The position numbers and the translations under genes are program-made. A stretch of DNA of 64,000 nucleotides, taken from Psilocybe azurescens. Lineage: Eukaryota > Basidiomycota > Agaricomycetes > Agaricales > Agrocybaceae. The notes under the pieces were generated by a model. The model searched no databases. It had not been told where the DNA came from and saw only the letters and a program-made list of their open reading frames with translations. Where the stretch lies: contig JAJIRX010000541.1 in NCBI GenBank assembly GCA_023853785.1, forward strand, positions 57,517 through 121,516. Reading direction: 5' to 3'. Within the stretch, counting starts at the first letter, position 1, and the number at the start of each line of letters is the position of its first letter. Shown one piece after another: positions 1 through 10,831 of the stretch.

Positions 1-154
1 TTCAATCAGCCACGATTCAAGACTGCACAAGCAAAGCGCATTGCCTGGCGTGACGTTCAATGCTGGTATCGATGTTGATGGTTAGTTCATGATGCTCCGA
101 GTGACGTTGTTGAGTGCGATTATAGGGAGTGTGCAGAGGTCTATTGGCATCTTG
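1..154 (+). pseudogene. Fragment of phytase-like esterase gene (two fused pieces)
   Basis: Bases 1-22 match 15940-15960 of the phytase-like gene at 14866-16847. Bases of about 52-154 match 16740-16844, the last exon of the same gene (residues PFNAGIDVD... RSIGIL). The roughly 780 bases between these two segments in the parent are replaced here by about 30 unrelated bases. The reading frame has a TAG where the parent has CAG (VDNQFM reads VDG-stop-FM). This is a short, internally deleted, non-functional copy in the same orientation as its parent. It begins at or before the window edge. Confidence 0.85.
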
Positions 155-2006
155 CCAATCTAAATATGGTGATAGGAAGGGTGTGCGGTCGGCTTTATCA
201 ATGTGGGACTTTAACCTATTTGCCTAAAGAGTCAGAGTTTAAGTTTTAAATCGTTACAACATCATTAGAAACATGGTAGTGTTATGTCATGTCATGAGTG
301 ATTGTTCGTCTCAGTCAGAATTACACGGAACGTTAAAGAAAAATGCGGCGACGAGAAACCCCATGCACTAGGTAATATTTTTGAGATATTTTTCTGAATC
401 TCAATGGATCATCTTCTGGTTGTTGGTGCCGTGTTCTGCGTGCGGCAGTCCTGTGATTGTCAAGTCCGACAAACGCAGGATGAATATGTTCCTTCCCTGG
501 CGTAATAGCGTTAGAAGCGAGAAAAGCGCAGTGAAAGCGCATATAATCAAAACTATCAGCGAAGTAATGTTTATTAATTACATATTACGCAGCAGATTGA
601 AGGGAATAAAAAGCTTACATCCGAAACAGCTCAACCATTCAGACCCATGTACCACGGCCACGATCTTGCAGTGGGACGGTACGTCCAATCCAGCCGACAC
701 AACGCCCACACCCTGTCCGCGATTGCAGTGTCTGAAGGGCCCAAAGAACTCGGATATACCGGTATGCGCGCAGATGAACCAGAGGAGGAGAAAGAGTGTG
801 AGGAGGGAAGCTCGAATGTCACGGTCGAGAGCTGACCGAGACGGCTGTTGCGTTTGTTGCGTGTTGCCCGTTCAATGATTGTGCTGTGAGATGACACGGT
901 TTATAAACATGCTTCTCTACGCGGGATGGCATGGCTGGCTCACATTGTAGGGATCACCAAGAGTGTTATGAGACTCATCGCAAATGGGAATGTGAACATG
1001 GTGACTAGAGGTATCAACGTTATTTTAACATAAATTTCGCGAACTTGGGACGTACAGTGGAACATCGGTGACGACTTTGCATTTAGGAAGGAGGATGACC
1101 CGAGGACTACAAGACTTAACAACGTCACACCACCTTCACGTATCAAGCAACGGGCATTAGTTGAAAGTCATACATCGCGATGAAAGCTGAGGAAGGGCGT
1201 ACCAAAAACCACCAGACGCAAAACTTTGAGAAATGTCATGTTCGTGGAAGTAAGAGAGAGAGAGAAAGGGAGGGAGGGAGACTAGTGTGACTGGGAAAGA
1301 CTAGTGTGGTTGGGGAACTACCTAAACGACCAGAAAGGCGTTGCCTTAAGTATGACGTGAGGCGTGTAAGGATTGTACGAGAATAGATAGGCTGCGGATG
1401 TTCTAAAAATAGCATGTCATTCACACTCCTCCATTAAAAGGTGAGTTCGAGATTGGCTGCCGACAGTAATTCCTGTCAGCAAGCGTCGAGGTTTCAGGCA
1501 AGGTAAAAAAATGTAGTCTTAAAATGTGCTTGTGAGATTTCCATTGTCGAGAGAAAATCTGGAAGACAAAAGGAACATTAACTACGGCGGTCTGGTATGG
1601 CCAATCACCGCGTCTGGCCAAAAAAATGCTTTGGAGCCATGAGACTGGGAGTAATCGAATTCCACGCGTTCAGCCAAATTCACGATGAGGCAGACAAGAT
1701 ATTGATGGTGGTTCGGAATCTTAAACGAAATTGTACAGTCAAAATGCTTGAAGATGAAATAACGAGGCTTCGGCCAGCTGCTGATTATTGGACCTCGAAA
1801 TGTTGTCTAGTCATACTCTTGATAAACTTCTATTTTATGGAGTTAAAATGTTCAGTCATCCCAATGAGTGTATACATATCCCGCATCTTATAGCTTGGGC
1901 TTATCTTTCTTTGTCGTTTCAATCCCGTGTACGAAGTGGCTCTTCAGTTCGGGCCATAACTGGGTTTTAGGCACTGAAAGAGCAAAAAAGGGGTGATAAG
2001 GATGAT
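155..2006. other. No recognisable gene
   Basis: Several open frames exist, the longest being a 165-codon plus-strand frame at 381-878. None shows a domain, a signal peptide or convincing splice signals, and overlapping frames on both strands are equally open. A short purine-rich run (gagagagaaagggagggagggag) lies near 1255-1280. I see nothing that supports a gene. Confidence 0.5.
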
Positions 2007-2528
2007 TCAGCTAAGCGGAATGTATACACATTTTGCATTTAACGTACCCCAGTCAAAGTCTTCATCGAGTGTCCCCGCAGCAATTATCCGGATCTTGCGC
2101 GCTACAGCCAGCTTATCCGACGATTGTAAGAAGACATTGGATCCACATTGCGAACAGAAGTAGCGACTGAGGATATTACCACTCGACGTCTCTTTATCAT
2201 GGTATACGTTAAGTTTTTCTTCGCCTTCAACTATGTGGAGCTTCTACATTTCGCCAAGTCGGATAGAAAGAATGGTTGAAATCAGTATCTGGCTATCCCA
2301 AAACTTCAGTAGCTATGGCCGGTATAGAACCAGCAAGGAATAGGCAATGGATGAACTCACATCTTCAGTAAAGAAGACATTCGTCATAAACGCTGATCCC
2401 GACGCCTTCTTGCAGTTATAGCAATGGCACACCCGGAACGTGAGGGGGTCGCCGACGACCGTGTACTTCACAGTTTTGCATAGACACGATCCGGTCCTGA
2501 CTTTCGTGACTCTGTCAGAGGCAGACAT
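2007..2528 (-). CDS. GFA / CENP-V-like zinc-binding protein
   Basis: Two exons: 2528-2361 (56 codons, from ATG) and 2243-2007 (78 codons plus TGA), joined across a 117-nt GT-AG intron (donor gtgagt, acceptor tgtag) in phase 0. The product has 134 residues, the usual size of the glutathione-dependent formaldehyde-activating enzyme (GFA)/CENP-V fold. All seven family cysteines are present: C15 and C17 (GSCLCKTVKY), C34, C36 and C39 (CHCYNCKKASGSAF), and C86 and C89 (RYFCSQCGS). They bind two zinc ions in known members. The fold is established, but most fungal members have no known substrate, so formaldehyde chemistry should not be assumed. It stands alone, opposite in direction to the downstream genes. 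The intact frame and clean splice sites suggest a functional gene. Confidence 0.85.
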
Positions 2529-3749
2529 TAGTTCAGCGATATCTTGAAGAATGGGTTATGAGTTAAGGTCTCGTCGTCGTGACGAGGTGCAGGTTGAAGG
2601 CGGGTATGTCGTGCCTAAGAGGGGGCTGAGTCATGCTTGATGGTTTCCGGGTATGCGGGTATAGGTAGTAACCGGATCACCTAGGTTTATCAAGATTCAA
2701 GAACCAATCAAGAGCATGAAGAATTCGGAAAGAAAAATAGACTTTAAACAACGGGATAAAAGCACTGCATAGTGACTGGGTGGGATACCATCGCCTAAAA
2801 TTAGTACCCAGTACTCAGCACTCAGAATTCAATTTCTGGACGATATTCATGTTGCGTGCTAAAAATAAAAGTTCTGAACGAGTCGGTTTAAATTTAGAAC
2901 GAGTGGCACTCAGGCCCTGCAGCGGAAACTCGTTGTTCCTGTTAGAGAGCTAATCGACCGTATCTGGGGAATAACTCAAGAGCCTATCCCCATCCCGCAT
3001 CAATGGTTCGATCTGTCAGACAACACACTGCTAGGGCGTGCGTTCACTGTAGACTTCCGCTCGAGAGAGAAAAATCCTGCCTGAGGTTTTTTTCCTCTCG
3101 ATAAATGAATCATTCCGATGTTAGAGGAGAGATACAGACTTCGGTATTGGCTGTATTCACCAGATATTCACTGGCAGTGCATACCCCAGCCATAGTAGAT
3201 GAGTGTCATCGCTTAGCCTATGTATCTTCCCCAAGTACATACTCGGGGAGGCAATCACTAGATAAAGATCGATTTGTGTAGCAACTTACCAGACCAAAAT
3301 CTCCGGACCTCGCTTCTATTGGTGAGTACCTGAGGAGCATTCGATGCGTTGTACCATTTCAGCAGGTCTGTTACCGGCGTGATGGTCAGTGATATAACTT
3401 CCACTATTACTCGTACAGCAATCAGATATCGCGCATAATGTGCATTTAGTCGTTGCAAATTTGATCTCCTAATGTAGGAGTAAAGTCCCACATCTACAAT
3501 TGAAAATATTCTCGGCTAGTGAGGCTCATGGTATCCAACCCACCCCGGTCCACTATACCTCCATCCACATGTCGTAGATGTCTCTGTCGTCTGTCAGTCT
3601 CGCTATGCCGGCGAGACACCATTTAGCAGGTTTTAGTTATAAGAGGTACTTGCTCTTAGAGTACGTTTATATTCAATATCTTAGAACCCAGCTCTCACCT
3701 CTCCTACTTGTTTCCTGCACTCTGATCACATTTATCTCAAGACAGACAA
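2529..3749. other. Intergenic, no recognisable gene
   Basis: A 77-codon minus-strand frame at 3258-3491 has no recognisable domain. No RNA gene or repeat was recognised. Confidence 0.5.
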
Positions 3750-4088
3750 ATGCAGTTCAAAGCTATTGCTTTCCTTGCCGGGCTTCATCTAGCGTTCATT
3801 ACAGTGCAAGCAGAACCGGTAAGTTTTTCTACCAGTCATGAACGCAAATTCTGGCAGAACTCATACATGACCCACATTTTCTAGGTTCCCAGCAAGCCAA
3901 CCCCAACGACGCAGACCTTCACTTACACTGCGACTGAAGTATATGACGCAATAATCTCGGAGTCCCCTTACTGGGTGACCGTGACGTCGGTGTTTCCGTG
4001 GACGTGAGCCATTACAATTTATTCTCTTGTACACTGTGACTTGATAATGATTGGGTGTCTTAGACAAACGGTCACCACGATGGTTTAA
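3750..4088 (+). CDS. Candidate small secreted protein, 70 aa
   Basis: Three exons, 3750-3818, 3885-4003 and 4064-4088, join in frame (213 nt) across two short GT-AG introns of 66 and 60 nt (donors gtaagt and gtgagc, acceptors ctag and ttag). The start MQFKAIAFLAGLHLAFITVQA is a good signal peptide: one Lys, a hydrophobic core, then a small-residue cleavage region. The mature part is about 50 residues, rich in Thr, Val, Tyr and Trp (for example SPYWVTVTSVFPWTQTV), without cysteines. The intron size and phase agreement favour a real gene. No family was recognised. Short Thr-rich secreted peptides are common in basidiomycetes, some as effectors or wall peptides, but no function can be assigned. 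Continuing through the second donor would instead stop after PWT. Confidence 0.5.
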
Positions 4089-4960
4089 TCAACGAGTTCA
4101 CCGTAGAGACTCAGTATATTATTTATGGTTGTGGTTTTAAACTTCATTTTGCATGAAGGGTGGTGATAATATAAGTGCTCCTTGTACGTATCCGACAGCT
4201 GCAGCGAGGAGCATCAGAAAGCATCCCTTCTTCTCTTGACTGATCCTTGTTATCTTGGCATACGGGCCGACCTTATAAGTCAATAACCAATATCATCTCC
4301 GCATCCTTCCGTGGCCAATGATTGAGCTGTTCTGGCACTGATCTCAAAATAAGAAGCTCCTGGCTGCCCTTACATAGCCTTACATCGATATCAGGCACTG
4401 AATCTCACACACAAGACTTTATGGTACTTGACGAGAGCCCAGCATTTCGTCTTCGCGATCAAAGTAATAGGGACGATAAGTTAAAAATAGAACGTTCAGC
4501 GTTTGCTTCCGGCTTTTGCTCAATTCGTCATGTATCAGGCGCCGGCAGCCGTTCCATGTAAGTTCCATGGATGCTTCTGGGACGTCTATGGACAACGGAT
4601 TTCAATTTATTGTGCATTAGACTATATTTGCTTTGGTCAATATAAGTTCGTAGGACGACTGAAATGACTTACCACAACATCGGGTCCGAGTACATCCTTT
4701 CATCGTCAGAAATTCGCATTCAGTACATTCCTGTACATTCTCGTCTCTGTCCGAATGAACGGAACCCTAACTGTTCCTGTTTTTCAAGTAAACGAAGCTC
4801 CGACGCGGTGTGTTCACCCCTTCCAAGCCCTTCGGAGCACACTTCGGCGGCAATGTTGAGCTTCCAGGCCCATTGTTTGCTCTTTTTCTGGCCTATTTCC
4901 ACCTATTTCCACGGGTTAACGATTTTTCAAACTCAGTAATAGATCAAACGAGATCATACG
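4089..4960. other. Intergenic, no recognisable gene
   Basis: Open frames at 4322-4561 and 4664-4939 (plus) show no domain or splice structure. The 3' end of this stretch leads into the siderophore transporter promoter. Confidence 0.45.
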
Positions 4961-5023
4961 TTATCAGATGAATGTGGATCTTATCAGATAAGCCACTTGG
5001 CGCTGATGGAGCAATTATCAGAT
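4961..5023. promoter_or_regulatory. Cluster of iron-responsive GATA-repressor sites (ATCWGATAA)
   Basis: TTATCAGAT, the reverse complement of ATCTGATAA, occurs at 4961-4969, 4981-4989 and 5015-5023. At 4981-4991 it overlaps a forward ATCAGATAA, making the palindrome TTATCAGATAA. ATCWGATAA is the known recognition sequence of fungal iron-sensing GATA repressors (Fep1, SREA, Sre1; Urbs1 in Ustilago). The cluster lies 135-197 bp upstream of the siderophore transporter ATG. The inference is repression under iron sufficiency and induction under iron limitation. Confidence 0.75.
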
Positions 5024-5157
5024 GATCGAAACACAATACATTACCCCTTAGGTGATTCTTTTTTTCTATCCCAAATAATCTGGGTATTTAATGCGCGACG
5101 GACGATGTAATATTCCTTCGTGCCCCACCATATTATCCATCCTTCTCCCGTCTGGTC

Positions 5158-7611
5158 ATGTCTACCCACAAGAGCGAGGGCTCTTCCAACGACCCTGAGA
5201 GTGGTAATGCACCTTCAATCTTAGCAGACTCCCAAGACATCGTCGCGCACAAGGGCGTCAAGCTTGTGGAAGCGACGCACAAGGTCTACGGGAAATACTC
5301 CAAGTGGTTCCTTTTCATTGGGTACGCGTGTCCTCAATAAATTTCTCCTTCTCTGCCTCTCACGTCTATCCATCGTGTTTTATAGGTTGGGACTCGCGGC
5401 CTACATTTACTCACTGGACGGAACAACTACATGGGCCTACCTTATTTACGCCGCCTCAGAATTCAAGGACCACGGTTTGATCAGTACTATTCAGGTTGCT
5501 CAAGCCATTATCAGTCCGTTATATTTTCTTTTCATGATAGAAACTTTAGCCCTTAACATTGTCGACCGCTTTAGTTGCTGTTGGAAAACCTGTCATTGCC
5601 AAAATTGCCGATGTGGGCTCCCGAGGCTCGGCATATGTGGTCGTTTGTATGTGCCTGCACTGCGTTTCTTATCTACGTCTCATTGATATTCTTTTCATCT
5701 TGAAGTGATTTTTTACGTCGTGGGTATGTAATTCAGAGAAACAGCTGTTGCATCTGGCTAACGATTCAACCGGTAGGCTATATCGTCATTGCCTCTTCCC
5801 AATCACTCAGCACAGTCGCAGGAGGGGTTATTATTTATGCGGTGTATGTTCCAAACAAACTTTCGTCTACACATTACTAACCTACCATCGACAGAGGCTA
5901 TACAGGTCTACAGCTCTTGACCCAGATTATCATTGCCGATATCACGACTCTCAAATGGCGTGGTCTAGTCTCTGGTCTAATTTCAATGCCTTTTATCATC
6001 AACGCTTTCGTCGGCGCTAATGTCTCCGCAAATGTCGTTAATGGAGCAGGTTGGAGATGGGGTTGTACGTTGCTTTCTCTTCAGCTGATACTCAATTGTT
6101 CACTTTATGCTCCAGATGGAATGTTCGCTATCTTGGTACCTACTGCCCTCGCCCCTCTCATCATTACCCTCGTCTGGGCCGAGCGTAAAGCAAAAAAACT
6201 AAGTCTAACGGATGAAACTCCGTCATCAATGACATTTTTCCAAAAGGTCATCGACGTAGGAGAGAGGCTTGATGTTGTTGGATTGATTTTAATAGGAATT
6301 TCCGTTGCTCTGATCCTCCTTCCTCTCACTCTTCGCAGAACCGCCAAGGGTGGATGGCAAAATCGTATGCGTCGTCCTCAATGTGCTCATATGACTCTAA
6401 CTAATACCTTTTTTATTAGCCTCTATCATTGCGATGATTGTTGTTGGATGTGTTTTGCTCCCCGTTACCGTGATATGGGACGTTTATTACGCCAAACATC
6501 CCGTCATTGCGCGCAGGTTTATCAAGAACAGGACGGTGGCTATCGTGTGCCTAATTGGTGCCTTTGACTTTGTACGTCGAACCGACTGTTTTGGACCATA
6601 ATCTTTACCTACCGAAATACAGGTTTCGTTCTATATCTCGAACACGTATCTACACTCTTTTGTCATCGTGGTAAAGCCTTGGTACGTTCTTCTCGTACAA
6701 AGACATCCTCAGATGTTGATTGCTGCTTGCTACTCAAGGTCTTTGGTCAATGCGACGTATTTCTCCCAGACGCAAACGGTCTCACTCACTGTATTTGCCA
6801 TTGCTGCTGGTTTGGGTATGCGATTCATGAGAAGAGCTAAGGTCAGTTTACCCTTTTTCTATATGAATGATTATCTCAGTCTGTCCATAGCCCCTCATGA
6901 TTGCCGGTCTCGTAATTCGTCTGCTTGGATGCGGCCTCATGATCCACTCCCGCGGTGCAAATGCTTCCGACGCTGAGATTGTATGGAGTCAACTTCTTCA
7001 GGGTATTGGTGGAGGAATGGCCGCAGTCACAATCCAGGTCAGCGCACAGGCTTCAGTTCCTCATGTTGATGTTGCTATGGTTACTGCTGTTGTTCTTCTC
7101 ATTACTGAGATTGGTGGTGCCATTGGAGGAGCTATCGGTAAGCGTGATGTCTTTTCTCAAATTTTACAAACCATTTGACTAGAAACCTCATCAGCCGGTG
7201 CTGTATGGACCGGTATGATGCCTGACCGCCTCGCACATTATCTTCCATTTGCTACCCAGGCAGAACGGGATCTGCTATATGGAGATCTTAGGTATGCGTC
7301 TCTTCGTCCACGTGGTGATCCTGTTCGTGAAGGTGTTATTCTCGGTTAGTATTGCTGGCCTTTTTGTTATGAACGCACATTTCTGATGTTGATGTCTCTC
7401 AGCCTACGACGATGTCATGAAAATCCTCACTATCCTTGCGACAGTATTTGCTGTTCTCCCTCTTATCATCTCTCTCTTTGTCCCCAACTGGTATCTTGGA
7501 GATCAGCAAAATGCTGTAGAGAACAAAGATCTCTCTGGAGAGAAAGTTCACAACCCCGACGTCGATTCTCCTGTAGACGAGATGCCACAATCCGTTGCAT
7601 CTCGATCATAG
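5158..7611 (+). CDS. Siderophore-iron transporter (MFS, Sit1/MirB type)
   Basis: A proton-coupled plasma-membrane permease of the major facilitator superfamily that imports ferri-siderophores. Thirteen exons (5158-5321, 5386-5513, 5575-5646, 5706-5723, 5777-5843, 5895-6064, 6116-6364, 6420-6571, 6623-6681, 6739-6841, 6891-7137, 7195-7344, 7403-7611) join to 595 residues, typical for this 14-helix family. Diagnostic segments are YIYSLDGTTTWAYL after the first helix, VGKPVIAKIADVGSRGSAYV, NGAGWRWGYGMFAILVP, the SFYISNTYLHSFVIVV helix, and VWTGMMPDRL. The N-terminal 50 residues are hydrophilic, and the tail after FVPNWYLGDQ is acidic and cytosolic. All junctions use GT-AG, and no lesion was seen. 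No siderophore synthetase lies nearby, so it may take up self-made or foreign siderophores. The ATCWGATAA cluster upstream indicates iron control. Confidence 0.97.
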
Positions 7612-8151
7612 TTTTCCTTTATCTCACCTCATGATTAACCTAGACACGATCTAATGTTCTGCTCTGTTCCTTCTATCTGTCGTATATGTAATTTATTTCC
7701 ACCTTTAGAGACACCCAATCTCTAAACAAAATTGTGATATAGATTTTCCAAGTAATAAAATTTTCGAAGTTCTCGAAAACACCTAAGATAAGTTTGTATA
7801 ATTGTCAATCATGTATCTATCAGTCCGGCTCTGTTTTCTAAAAGCTGCTTTGAGGGCTCATGTATGATGGGCAGGGACGCTTGTCCCGGCTCTCTAGTTT
7901 ATAGAACCTACTTGTTCGCTTTCAACTTAGAACAATGTGTTCCAAATGGATGTATTGATCGAAGGCCGAGAACCAGGTCATTTTGACCTTCTTTAAACTG
8001 ACCAAATTATCTCCGAGTAGCGTATTCTCCGAGCGGTCATATGAGTATTCAGTGTAAGCTTCAAGATCGCGAAAGTCGGTAAAATACTGCTAAAACTTCC
8101 ACATTACGATAAAGCATGTCCAATGTAATTTCAAGAATCTGTAGGCATTTA
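7612..8151. other. 3' flank of siderophore transporter, no gene seen
   Basis: AT-rich 3'-untranslated and intergenic DNA. No recognisable feature. Confidence 0.5.
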
Positions 8152-8857
8152 GTGTTCGTCGCTTCCATATCTTGCAGGAACCCCGTACTGTTGGTCGTAT
8201 AATTGCATGTCAAGATAGCAGCTCCCGCAGTCAATCCAGACGCTCTGCAAGTGCTTCACCATCGAAATGATGCGGGACAAATGCGGATCGTTGAGAAAGT
8301 CGCTTGCATACTTACTGTGTAATCTGTTATCGCTCGTACGCTGCTGGAACCTATTATGGGTACTCTGGGTCATCCGAGTTGCTTAGAGTCCAAAATGCGT
8401 CATGGAACTCTTCTATTTTCTCAGTCAGAAATGATGGGAAGTCGATGATCTGAAGATTGCGAATATAACCAGCGGATGAGGGCTTTTGTCCAGTAGAGCT
8501 GCGACAATTTCGGACCTCTCAAGACTGGCTTTGAGACGCTTCCTGTAGTCTAGCGTTACGACCTCCAAAATATTCTTCTGTGCAAACTGAAAGTGAGAAA
8601 AGAAAACAAGTGTCATGGAATGCGCCTCTCAGCTACAAATGTCCACTATAAGTCGGTGGCAGTAGGCAGGTGGCTCCGGTATGCTCTTCGTCCATAAAAC
8701 TGGCAGAGATGGCTGCCAAGGGAAGTCGAAAACAAGAATCAGCCTGTAGATAGAGCTCCGCTCGTAATATCTGGTATACTGACTGGTGACGTTTGGAATC
8801 ATCGTCAAGTCTTGCCCTCTTCGGTGTGACCATAATATGGCGTGTAAACGCTTGCAA
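8152..8857 (-). CDS. Uncharacterised minus-strand multi-exon gene or relic
   Basis: Three minus-strand coding-like stretches lie in order. 8830-8640 starts MVTPKRARLDDDSKRHQ. 8592 onward follows a good acceptor (tttctcactttcag) and reads FAQKNILEVVTLDYRKRLK. A stretch near 8450-8370 follows another acceptor (caatcttcag) and reads IIDFPSFLTEKIEEFHDAFW. A further open frame runs to 8152. The Lys/Arg-Asp start followed by a hydrophobic block resembles the N-termini of BTB/POZ or F-box-like agaric proteins, but I cannot confirm either. I could not join the exons in one clean frame, so this may be a pseudogene. No function is assigned. Confidence 0.3.
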
Positions 8858-10781
8858 ATGTTGCTGATGGTGACAATAAACTATTATACCATAGTAGAGG
8901 GAGAAATGGCACGATACGATATGCTAAGTATTGTCTTTACTATATACCTTGTCTATTCACCACAATGGATGGGAGAAATGGTGGGAGTCTGGACCCGTGT
9001 TGCTGGCACTGCTAACATTATGCCCAACATGGGTAAGAGCACTGTACACATCTGTAATCAGTCAATCGTTCAATAGACATGTCGTGGTCTTATCATTTGC
9101 CACGTGACTCTCAGTAAGCCCTGTGACGCCGGGCTTTCAAGCAGGAGCCAAAGGCATGCACCATCCATACCTTGTCTCATCAATCTCATCACCCATACTA
9201 TTGATGTGCGTAGCTTTGACAGTGTCCGATAAAGTAAACAATGGAGGTCTACCCTCTTAGCAGTCTAACGGCTGCTCTAAGCAAAATTACTATTATCGTC
9301 GTGGCTGGTGCAATGAGCCCCAAACAATCGAATATTATTAGTGAAATCGTTAGACAGATTTCGGCTTGCTTCTCGGACCACAATGTATATGGATGCAGAT
9401 ATCAAAAGGCACCGCCACATCATTGGGGTGATAGTATAAGCGCTGGTACTGCCTCTTCCAGCCTGATATGGTTACACATTGGCGCATGGATCGTCTAAGC
9501 TTCTCGTGCGCATTAGCAGAAAAGTACAACTCTCCTCTATTATTGTTCATTAGAATTGAGTCACTGCTAGCTGCAGATCATAGTAACCGATCAACCCCTA
9601 TTTGTCGAAGGAACATGTTTAAATGCCACTACTCTTCTAACCGTCAACACAAGTAGAGTGAATTCGAACAGTCTCTCCTTAGTTCTATTTATAAATTCGA
9701 GCCAAGAAAATGTATAATGCCGAATTGTCCGAGGCTCGAGGTCCGCCAAGATGTTGTACAAAACATTCACGTGGCAATGGCGACCTCAGCCTGCTCTTCC
9801 TCCACCCTCAACTTCAAAAACTACTATGGAACGCCACTTGAGATCGCTACACTTACACATGTGCCCTAATAATGCTTTGGCCTCTTTCCTGGAACCATAA
9901 ACCATAAACCATATCCTCGCGTTATGCCCTAGGCACATGACCCATTTAAGTGTATTTGCATCCGGGATCATTCAGCGTGGCACGAATTTCTTCACCACCG
10001 CTCGCGCAACGCTCTTGTCCTTGGTCCAGCTCTCTCTTAGCACTCTACGCATGACTTTTTTTTATCAACATTCTGTTTCTATTCACCCGGCGTGATCTCT
10101 TGTCTAGACGCCATTTGCGAAGCATTCGGTTGTTTGAGGACTCCGACAAGCAGTGACCCTCTGACGATAATGAACTTAATCTGTAATGTGTTCGATCTTT
10201 TCCTTAGATTAATGGACTAATTAATGGTGATAGGAGGCATTCCTAATGCCTGATAACTCATTTTACGCAACGCCATGGTGATGACCCTCTTAAGCAAAAT
10301 TGCGCATATGGTTTGACATAGAATCATACTTCCAACGATTGATCGGTGCGTTTATAATATGTGCACTGAAGGCATCAACTAACGCCTTCCTTCAATTGGT
10401 AGGACGCATCGTCCATATCCACGTGTATTCGCTGGTTTTGCGACGAATATTATGATATGCGACTTTACGACAGCATGGCCAGGAAGTTGCGTGCCACTCG
10501 TCGCAGCGCATGATAGCCCAGCAAGCCAATCACCCATACAGATATGTCTGTGTTTTCAAGAGTGTCGCGTGCCGTATCAAGTCAGACTTATCTTTTATTC
10601 TTCCATAATGCCCTATGAGCAATATATTCACCTGTTTTAGGCGTCTTAGAGGGGCATGTTGGTGTTGAACCTGGGGGCCGGGTCGCATGGAACTTTGTCG
10701 CAATCTTATCTCTATGCATGGTCTAGCGGCTGAAAGTCGGTTGATGTCCTTAACCATTCCGATTTCGCCATACTACAAAGG
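8858..10781. other. Intergenic, no recognisable gene
   Basis: Open frames such as 9241-9498 (plus) show no domain. No tRNA, repeat or mobile element was recognised. Confidence 0.45.
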
Positions 10782-10788
10782 TATATAA
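10782..10788 (+). promoter_or_regulatory. TATA box of fungalysin gene
   Basis: TATATAA lies 44 bp upstream of the fungalysin ATG. It is followed by a pyrimidine-rich stretch, the usual arrangement in a fungal core promoter. Confidence 0.6.
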
Positions 10789-10831
10789 TCTCATTGTACT
10801 ATCTCGCAACCGTCATCCCTCTGACTTCACG

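Noticed and set aside
381..878. 165-codon plus-strand frame
   Set aside because: No domain, unbiased composition, and overlapping open frames on the other strand. Length alone is not enough.
5158..7611. Siderophore biosynthetic cluster
   Set aside because: Only the transporter is present. No NRPS, ornithine oxygenase or acyltransferase gene occurs within the window.
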